From: Staphylococcus americanisciuri | GTDB taxonomy: Bacteria > Bacillota > Bacilli > Staphylococcales > Staphylococcaceae | Direction of reading: 5' to 3' | Assembly: GCF_024814435.1 (NCBI RefSeq) | Contig: NZ_JANUXY010000004.1 | Span: 178,814 to 242,813 of the forward strand | Length of the DNA: 64,000 bases | Shown: positions 43,871 through 51,000 of the stretch, one piece after another | How positions within the stretch are numbered: position 1 is the first letter of the stretch | Layout of the letters: every line of letters starts with the position of its first letter | Made by a program: the position numbers and the translations under genes | Notes under the pieces: model-generated | The model's input: the letters and a program-made list of their open reading frames with translations, nothing else | What the model was told of the DNA's origin: nothing | The model's database searches: none

Positions 43871-45016
43871 ATGACAACATTATATGAATTAAAGCAATCA
43901 TTGGGAATGATTGGTCAACAATTAAAAAGCAAAAATGATGAATTGAGTCAAAAAGCGACAGATCCAAATGTAAGTATGGATGATATTAAGCAGTTAGAAA
44001 AAGAGCGCACTAGTTTACAAGAACGCTACAATATCGTTGAACATCAGGTGAATGAAGTAGAAGAAAAGGAAAAAGCAAAAGTTCAAGGTAATAGTAGTGC
44101 TTACCAAACATTAAGCAAAGATGAACAATTGATTAAAGCTAAAGCGGAATTCTATCGTCACGCTTTACTACCAAATGAATTTGCAAAGCCTTCAACAGAA
44201 GCGCAACGTTTATTGCATGCGTTGCCGACAGGTAATGATTCAGGTGGCGATAAATTACTACCAAAAACATTATCAAAAGAAATTGTATCTGAACCATTTG
44301 CTAAAAACCAATTACGTGAAAAAGCACGTTTAACAAATATTAAAGGATTAGAGATTCCTCGCATTTCATTCACTTTAGACGACGATGACTTTATAACTGA
44401 CGAAGAAACTGCGAAAGAATTAAAACTTAAAGGTGATACTGTTAAGTTTGGTACAAACAAATTTAAGGTATTCTCTGCGATTTCTGATACAGTTATTCAC
44501 GGTTCAGACGTAGACTTAGTTAACTGGGTTGAAAATGCATTACAATCTGGTTTAGCGGCGAAAGAACGTAAAGATGCGTTTGCTACTTCTCCAGCTTCTG
44601 GTTTAGAGCATATGTCATTCTATAATGGCAAAGTGAAAGAAATCGAAGGAGCGGATGTTTATGACGCAGTTGTAAATGCTCTAGCTGATTTGCACGAAGA
44701 TTATCGTGAAAATGCTACTATTTACATGAGATACTCTGATTATGTAAAAGTTGTTAAAACATTATCAAATGGTACAACAAACTTCTTTGATGCACCTGCT
44801 GAAAAAGTATTCGGAAAACCTGTCGTATTTACAGATGCAGCTGTAAAACCAATTGTTGGTGATTTTAATTACTTTGGCATTAACTACGATGGTACGACTT
44901 ATGATACTGACAAAGATGTTAAGAAGGGTGAATATTTATTCGTGTTAACAGCTTGGTATGATCAACAACGTATTTTAGATAGTGCGTTCCGTATTGCTAA
45001 AGTTACTCCCAGCTAA
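43871..45016 (+). CDS. Major capsid protein, HK97 fold
   Basis: 381 residues. The N-terminal ~95 residues are a charged coiled coil, the delta/scaffolding domain removed by the protease. The HK97 shell domain follows (LHALPTGNDSGGDKLLPKTL, EIPRISFTLDDDDFI, LQSGLAAKERKDAFATSPASGLEHM, DVKKGEYLFVLTAWYDQQRILDSAFRIAKV). Right before the stop, CCC-AGC-TAA sits next to an open +1 frame that codes 28 more acidic residues, suggesting a longer frameshifted form. Confidence 0.93.
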   Translation: MTTLYELKQSLGMIGQQLKSKNDELSQKATDPNVSMDDIKQLEKERTSLQERYNIVEHQVNEVEEKEKAKVQGNSSAYQTLSKDEQLIKAKAEFYRHALLPNEFAKPSTEAQRLLHALPTGNDSGGDKLLPKTLSKEIVSEPFAKNQLREKARLTNIKGLEIPRISFTLDDDDFITDEETAKELKLKGDTVKFGTNKFKVFSAISDTVIHGSDVDLVNWVENALQSGLAAKERKDAFATSPASGLEHMSFYNGKVKEIEGADVYDAVVNALADLHEDYRENATIYMRYSDYVKVVKTLSNGTTNFFDAPAEKVFGKPVVFTDAAVKPIVGDFNYFGINYDGTTYDTDKDVKKGEYLFVLTAWYDQQRILDSAFRIAKVTPS

Positions 45017-45098
45017 ACCCCCAAAAATCGAACGGAATGAAGAAAACTTAGAAGTTTCTAATAGCAATGAAGAAGTATTAGACGTTCCTGAGGTGTAG
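45012..45098 (+). other. Probable +1 frameshift extension of the capsid protein
   Basis: In the +1 frame, codons from 45012 read AKPPKIERNEENLEVSNSNE then EVLDVPEV and stop at 45096-45098. Skipping A45011 after the proline codon CCC (45008-45010) joins it to the capsid. Listeria phage PSA uses a +1 shift at its capsid gene end. No ribosome site or start serves this frame alone. Confidence 0.55.
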
Positions 45099-45109
45099 GG
45101 GGCTATCGT

Positions 45110-45388
45110 ATGGATTTACAGACAATTAAGCAATGGTTATATATCGATCATGATTTAGATGATGAATTGATTGAAACTTTGATTGCATCAGCAAAGTCTG
45201 AATTAGAATTGAGTGGTGTCCCTCTTTATTCAGAAAGAGAAAAAGAGTACCCACTTTACTGTATAGCGATTAGATACATTATTGCACGTGATTTTGAAAC
45301 ACGAGGCTATATTGAAAACAATTCTTATAACAAGGAATTTAACGACAAAGCATTGCAAAGTATGATTTTAAAATTAAAAAACTGGTAA
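45110..45388 (+). CDS. Head-tail connector (gp6-like)
   Basis: 92 residues, helical, typical DNA-packaging/head-tail connector: LQTIKQWLYIDHDLDDELIETLIASAKSELELSGV and YPLYCIAIRYIIARDFETRGYIE. Forms the ring under the portal. AGGGGGCTATCGT precedes the ATG. Confidence 0.88.
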   Translation: MDLQTIKQWLYIDHDLDDELIETLIASAKSELELSGVPLYSEREKEYPLYCIAIRYIIARDFETRGYIENNSYNKEFNDKALQSMILKLKNW

Positions 45389-45400
45389 GGAGGTGTTGTC

Positions 45401-45733
45401 TTGAAATTTAATGAGTTTAATGACCAAGTTGAATTTTTTAGTAACCAGGCTAATGGTCCCGAAGCATTTGATGAAGGCGTTTCATCTTTTTATAAGGCAA
45501 GATGTTTAGTATATGACCCGACAGAAAAAGATTATCGACTGGGTAATTTAGATTTAGCTAACAAAGTTGTAACTGTTGTTTTAAGACAACCTCCTAAATC
45601 CATAAATATTCATACCGCTAATTTTTTAGAATTGAGAACAGGTATATACAAAAATCAACGTTTTAATATTAAGCATGTAAGTATGACATTTAATAATTAC
45701 ATGAAGATTGTAGGTGAAGTGGCATGGTTGTAA
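45401..45733 (+). CDS. Head-tail adaptor / head closure protein
   Basis: 110 residues, TTG start behind AAGGAGGTGTTGTC. Beta-rich: FNDQVEFFSN, FYKARCLVYDPTEKDY, KVVTVVLRQPP, TGIYKNQRFNIKHVSM, the pattern of SPP1 gp16-type stoppers. Overlaps the next gene by 10 bases. Confidence 0.85.
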   Translation: MKFNEFNDQVEFFSNQANGPEAFDEGVSSFYKARCLVYDPTEKDYRLGNLDLANKVVTVVLRQPPKSINIHTANFLELRTGIYKNQRFNIKHVSMTFNNYMKIVGEVAWL

Positions 45734-46158
45734 AAATAGGCAAAGGTATTAAGAAGTCGGGCGTGTTTTTTGATGAGAAAGCCGTATTAAATCATATAGA
45801 GAAAAAAGTTGGCGTACGTAAATTGCGTAAAATATATGATTTAGCTTTGGAAGAAGCAGGAAAAGTTGTGTTAGACGCAGTAAAATCTAATATACGCCAC
45901 TTTAGATATACGGGCGCAGAATACGGAGAGGTGAAGTTGTCTAAGCCTGCATGGGAAGGTGGAAAAAGAACGATTTATGTTTATTGGGAAGGTCCACATG
46001 ACCGTTATAAAATCGTGCATTTGAATGAAAAAGGATATCATTCAGTGAACGGTAAATTTATCAAACCTGAAGGTATAGGTGCTATTGATAGGGCAATGCG
46101 TTCAGCTAAAGAATCATTTTTCAAAAAAATTCAAGAAGAATTGGAAAAGCACATATGA
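45724..46158 (+). CDS. HK97 gp10-family tail completion protein
   Basis: 144 residues: LDAVKSNIRHFRYTGAEYGEVKLSKPAWEGGKRTIYVYWEGPHDRYKIVHLNEKGYHSVNGKFIKPEGIGAIDRAM fits HK97 gp10. It joins head to tail. Overlaps the next gene by 4 bases. Confidence 0.85.
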   Translation: MVVKIGKGIKKSGVFFDEKAVLNHIEKKVGVRKLRKIYDLALEEAGKVVLDAVKSNIRHFRYTGAEYGEVKLSKPAWEGGKRTIYVYWEGPHDRYKIVHLNEKGYHSVNGKFIKPEGIGAIDRAMRSAKESFFKKIQEELEKHI

Positions 46159-46562
46159 TTGATATTTTAACTCACGTATACAATTTGCTGAAAGCGGATG
46201 AAAGACTTAGTCAAAAAGTCAGTTCTAACGATATTAAATTCAATAAAACACCTGATGCTCAAAACTTGTTACAACCTACAATTATTATTGATGATTATGA
46301 CGATCCGACGCCTGAAACCCATGCTGACGGCGATAGAATTGCGTATAATTATGCTTTTCAGATTGATGTGTATGTTAATGTGTCTAAAAAATATAATGCG
46401 AGAATATTACGAAATGAAATTTCAAATTTAATTAGTGAAATTTTATGGAATGCTGACAAAATTAAATTGGTTGCAAACTTAGGAAATGATTTTAATAGTC
46501 AATTTAGCTTATATCGCTCTACAAGGCGGTATGAAGCTATTTTTTATAATGATGAATATTAG
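46155..46562 (+). CDS. Tail terminator/completion protein
   Basis: 135 residues: IDILTHVYNLLKADERLSQKV, NLLQPTIIIDDYDDPTPETHADGDRIAYNYAFQIDVYVNVSKK, then RSTRRYEAIFYNDEY. Tail terminator-like alpha-beta fold, placed directly before the major tail gene as usual. Confidence 0.82.
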   Translation: MIDILTHVYNLLKADERLSQKVSSNDIKFNKTPDAQNLLQPTIIIDDYDDPTPETHADGDRIAYNYAFQIDVYVNVSKKYNARILRNEISNLISEILWNADKIKLVANLGNDFNSQFSLYRSTRRYEAIFYNDEY

Positions 46563-46573
46563 GAGGAATTATA

Positions 46574-47191
46574 ATGGTAAAATATGCAAAAACACCAAAA
46601 GCGTACATTAATATTAAGGATTTAGGTTTTGCTTTATTAAAGCAAGATGATCCTGATGGTACAATTAAATATGAAAAAATCACACAAACACGTGGACTTC
46701 AAGAAATTTCAGTAGAAACTGGCGGAGAGGTTCAAAATGCATATGCTGATGGTAGTATTATTGAATCAGGTAACACTGACGGAGAAGGTAAAATCGGCAT
46801 GACAATGCATGCTTTTCCGAAAGAAATTCGTGAATTGATTTTTAATGAAATTTACGATGAAAAAGGTGTGTATTCGGAAGAACAAGGTAAACAGAACAAC
46901 TACGTTGCGGTATGGTTTAAGCGTGAGCGTCGAGATGGCACTTTCCAACGTGTCGGATTAACAAAAGTTATGTTCTCTGATCCACAAATTGAAGGTAAAA
47001 CTGCAGAAGAAAACTGGGAGTTCAGTTCAGAAGAATCGGAAGGTGTTGCAATGCATCGAATTGCTGATGGTAAGCGTAAAATTATGTTTGATTCATCTTT
47101 AGACGGTGCAGATGAAAATGAATTCTTCAAACGGTTATTAGGTAATGAAAATGGTCTGCAACAAGCAGATGAAGTATCAAGTGAATTATAA
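46574..47191 (+). CDS. Major tail protein (phi13 family)
   Basis: 205 residues behind AGGAGGAATTATA. KTPKAYINIKDLGFALLKQDD, GGEVQNAYADGSIIESGNTDGEGKIGMTMHAF and WFKRERRDGTFQRVGLTKVMFSDPQIEGKTAEENWEFSSEESEG match phi13-type tail-tube proteins. Followed by a terminator that probably trims transcript levels for downstream genes. Confidence 0.92.
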   Translation: MVKYAKTPKAYINIKDLGFALLKQDDPDGTIKYEKITQTRGLQEISVETGGEVQNAYADGSIIESGNTDGEGKIGMTMHAFPKEIRELIFNEIYDEKGVYSEEQGKQNNYVAVWFKRERRDGTFQRVGLTKVMFSDPQIEGKTAEENWEFSSEESEGVAMHRIADGKRKIMFDSSLDGADENEFFKRLLGNENGLQQADEVSSEL

Positions 47192-47203
47192 AATGAACAT
47201 TTA

Positions 47204-47231
47204 AGGCGACTTTAAACGGTCGCCTATTTTT
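47204..47231 (+). terminator. Terminator after the major tail gene
   Basis: AGGCGAC (47204-47210) pairs with GTCGCCT (47219-47225), then ATTTTT. Lies inside the late operon, likely giving partial termination so that major tail protein exceeds tape measure. Confidence 0.8.
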
Positions 47232-47272
47232 GTATGACACAAAAATAACTCTCGTTAAAAAGGAGTGACCAT

Positions 47273-47446
47273 ATGGCAAAGTTTAAAGTTTTAAAATCTA
47301 GCAAGGATAAAAAGACACAAGAACTATTTAAACAAGGTGAAACAATCAACAAAACGATTAAGTACATTAATGAACATGAAAGAAAGTTACAAGAAGCGGG
47401 CTATGAGTTACCGTTTTTTGAAAGATTAGATAAACAAGGAGAGTAA
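47273..47446 (+). CDS. Small basic tail-region protein
   Basis: 57 residues behind AAGGAGTGACCAT. Helical: SKDKKTQELFKQGETINKTIKYINEHERKLQEAGYELPFFERL. A small gene is common between the tail tube and chaperone genes in related phages. Function unknown. Confidence 0.7.
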   Translation: MAKFKVLKSSKDKKTQELFKQGETINKTIKYINEHERKLQEAGYELPFFERLDKQGE

Positions 47447-47451
47447 TTAAA

Positions 47452-47814
47452 ATGTCTAACAAATTAAAACGTAATTACATTCAATTAGTAGAAAATCCGA
47501 ACGCAGAAGAGATTAAATTAGAAACATTCTTGACACCTCATTTTATCCCTTTAGATGTGCTTTATGGTGCTATTGACATTATGTCGGAACTGGAACAAGT
47601 TGAAATGGGCGAAAAAGAAATGTCATTCAAAGAGCAACTTGATAAGTTAATTGATATTGTTGTGAAGATTTATGGTAAGCAATTAACGAAGAAAGATATT
47701 AAAACGCGTCTGCATGCACCTGATGCATTAGATACTTTGCGTAGGCAAGTAGAATTTATTGCTAACGGTCAGCAAGATGAAGAAACAAAAAAGTTTATTC
47801 AGAGCATCAGTTAA
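47452..47814 (+). CDS. Tail assembly chaperone, short form (gpG-like)
   Basis: 120 residues: RNYIQLVENPNAEEIKLETFLTPHFIPLDVLYGAIDIMSELEQVEMGEKEMSFKEQLDKLIDIVVKIYGKQLTKKDI, the usual helical chaperone. Near the end, A-AAA-AAG (47787-47793) is in the right frame for -1 slippage into the frame that continues to 48017. Binds tape measure during assembly. Confidence 0.88.
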   Translation: MSNKLKRNYIQLVENPNAEEIKLETFLTPHFIPLDVLYGAIDIMSELEQVEMGEKEMSFKEQLDKLIDIVVKIYGKQLTKKDIKTRLHAPDALDTLRRQVEFIANGQQDEETKKFIQSIS

Positions 47815-48017
47815 AACAGCTTAAAGATGAAGATTTGACGTATCAAGGTATGTTGAAAAATTTAGATATTGTTATAAGGGATTTGATAAAGGAAGGAAAA
47901 GACATCAATGACGTGTTAAAAATGCCATTCTATTATGTACTTCAAATTCTTGATGAAAGACATACTAATAAAGTCATATCTGATACAAAAGCTGATGCAA
48001 TATTGAGTGGATTATAA
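47793..48017 (+). CDS. Tail chaperone extension made by -1 frameshift (gpT part of gpGT)
   Basis: After slippage the frame reads VYSEHQLKQLKDEDLTYQGM and then LKNLDIVIRDLIKEGKDINDVLKMPFYYVLQILDERH, giving a fusion of about 188 residues from 47452. There is no ribosome site for independent start. The G/GT arrangement with slippery heptamer is conserved in long-tailed phages. Confidence 0.85.
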   Translation, partial: VYSEHQLKQLKDEDLTYQGMLKNLDIVIRDLIKEGKDINDVLKMPFYYVLQILDERHTNKVISDTKADAILSGL

Positions 48018-48060
48018 GGAGCTTATAGCTCCTTTATTTTCTGTGAAAGGAGGTTAATAA

Positions 48061-51000
48061 ATGGCTAATAACGTCAGAGGTTTTTCTATTTTAATGAACA
48101 TGGAAGATATAGGTGTTAAAAGAACGTTAAGTCAAATCAAGTCTCAATTTAGAACGTTGAGTACAGAAATGAAGCGATCTTCCAATGATTTTGCACACGC
48201 TGACAAATCTATGCTTAGTTTAAAACAGCGTTCTAAAGAATTGTCTAAAGGTATTCAAGTCACAGAAAATTCGATGAAAGACATTGAGTCGCAATTAAAG
48301 AAGATGTCTAAAGAAGAGCAACAGACAAGCGTACACGCAGAGCGTTTACGTACAGAATACAGTAAGCAACATAGGGCGTTGAACATGTATAAACGTCAGT
48401 TGGTTCAAACAGATAAAGAGTTGCGTAGATTTAGCGGAAGCACAAAATATACTGTTTTCTCTATGGAAAAGGTAAATGATGTGTTAGGCACGATGCGTAG
48501 ACAATTGAATGTTGCGAATATGACTTTTGAAAAGGGCGAGAAATCGACTAAAAGCTATAATAATTATTTAAAACAGTTGAATCTAGTCATTGAAAAGCAT
48601 AAGCGAACAATCCAAAGCCTAGAAGCTAGATACAGATTGGTTTCAAAGCAACAAGGTGCTACGTCAAAAGCTGCTTTGGAGTTAAAAGAGAAGATTCTTC
48701 AAGAAAAGCAATCATTAAGCATTTTAGAAAGTCAGTACAAAAAGACGACTGCTGAATCAAAACGTTTTTTGATGGAACAAAGCACGATGACAAAATCAAT
48801 GAGTCAAATTCGTGAGCAGATAAAGTCGGTAACGAATGCTTTGAAAATCAGTGCTTCTAAATTTAGGTTAAGTGGGCAAACTGCACAAGCCTATAAAGCA
48901 CACATATCTGAATTAAATAATGGCATGAAGCAACAGCAACTGATTGTACAAAGTTTAAGTAGACAATATGACTATGCTAAAAGGCAGTATGGATCTACAA
49001 GTAATGAAGCGCAAGAATTGAACTTAAAATTGACAGAAGAACGTGTGAAGTTAAAAGAGTTAAGCAGTCAGTTGAAAGACACAACTAATGCGCATAACCG
49101 TTTAGAGATGGAACAAAAACAAGGCGTTTCTACAATGTCTGAAATACGTGCTAAAATGCAAAGTTTTAATGATGTTCTGTCTTTATCACGTAGTAACTTA
49201 TCACATGCAGGTGAAAGCGTTAGAGCCTATAAAGCGCATTTATCCACGTTAAATACGAATATGTCTCAACAAAAAACGGTATTGCATGAATTAAAAATGC
49301 AATATGATTTTGTTGCACAGGCGCAAAGCAAAAATAGCAATGAAGCACGAGAACTAGCAAGTGCTATTGCACAACAAAAGATTAAGATGAATGAACTTGA
49401 GTCTGAAATTAAGCAGACGTCGATAGAGTATAAAAAACTTTTTGCTGAACAGCAGAGGGCACAAAGACTAAGTGCTACTGCATTTGGTCGTGGCATCCAA
49501 TCTGTAAATAAATATAATGACTCAATTCGTAACATTAGCGGTACGATGCATTCCGTTGGTTCAAGTGCTTTGATTTATATGACATTACCGACCATCGCAG
49601 CTATGGGTGGTGCGATTAAGGCATCTATTGATTGGGAGCAGGCATTAGCGGGTGTAGCTAAAACAACCAATTTATCTGGACGAGAATTGAACAAGATGAG
49701 CAAAGAAATTACTGATATGAGTAATAAATTGCCATTCGCTTCAACAGAAGTTGCTGCAGTTGCTGAAAGCGCTGGACAACTAGGTGTAGCTAAAAAAGAT
49801 ATAACTGCTTTCACGAAAACGATGCTTGATTTAGGCGTGGCAACAAATCTTACATCAGAAGAGGCTGCAACAGAGTTTGCGAGGTTTGCTAACGCTGCAA
49901 AAATGCCTATTAAAGACGTCGATCGTTTAGGTAGTACAGTAACGGCGCTAGGTAACTCTACAGCTACAACAGAAAAAGAAATTGTTGAAATGGCTCAACG
50001 ATTGGCAGGTGCTGGACATCAAGCAGGTTTAAGCGCTGATCAAATTGTGAGTATTGCGGCAGCTATGTCATCTGTTGGTATTGAGGCAGAAGCTGGCGGA
50101 ACAGCAATGACGCAAATCTTCAACAAAATGACGCGTGCGGTTGCAGATGGTGGTGACACATTAGATAGCTTTGCTAGAACATCTGGTGTGTCTGCAGAAC
50201 AATTTGCGCAAGTTTGGGAAAACAATCCGTCCAAAGCTTTATCAATGTTTGTTAAAGGGTTGTCTAAAACAGAAGGTGGCGCAAAAGGTGTCTTAAAAGC
50301 ACTCGATGATGTAGGCATCAAAGGTATTCGTGAAGCAGATACAATTCGCCGTATGGCTAACAATCATAAAGTACTTGATGAAGCTTTAAAAACAGGTGCT
50401 GAGGGTTGGAAAAAGAATACAGCGCTAACTGATGAAGCCAGTATTCGTTATGAAACAATGGGTTCTAAGTTAAAAGTGTTAAAAAATACATTTATTAACT
50501 TCTTAAGAACTATTGGTGATGCTTTTGCGCCATTGATTATCAAAGTATCAGATGCATTTACGTCATTGTTTACTCATCTTCAAAACACAAGCAGTGTTAC
50601 TAAGATTGCTATTACAGTGTTTGCGCTAATGACTGCAGCTATACCTCCACTGCTGATCGGTGCAGGTTTATTGGGAGGAGCAATCACAAACATAGCAAAA
50701 GCTGTTATGGTGTTGAATGGTACAAAAGGCGGAGCTGCCTTTTTTAATTTATTCAATGGTGGTATTAAGTCAGCATTGCCTAGGATAGGACAACTAATCA
50801 CTAAAATACCAATGATTGGCGGAGCGGTTACAGCTTTATCAGGACCAATCGGTTGGGCTATTGCAGCAATTGTAGCTATTGGAGCCGCTTTCGTTGTTGC
50901 ATATAAAAAAGTAGATTGGTTTAGAGATGGAATAGATGGTCTGATAGACGTTATTAAAGTCTTCGGAGGCAAAATTCTATCAGGACTGACGAATACAGTG

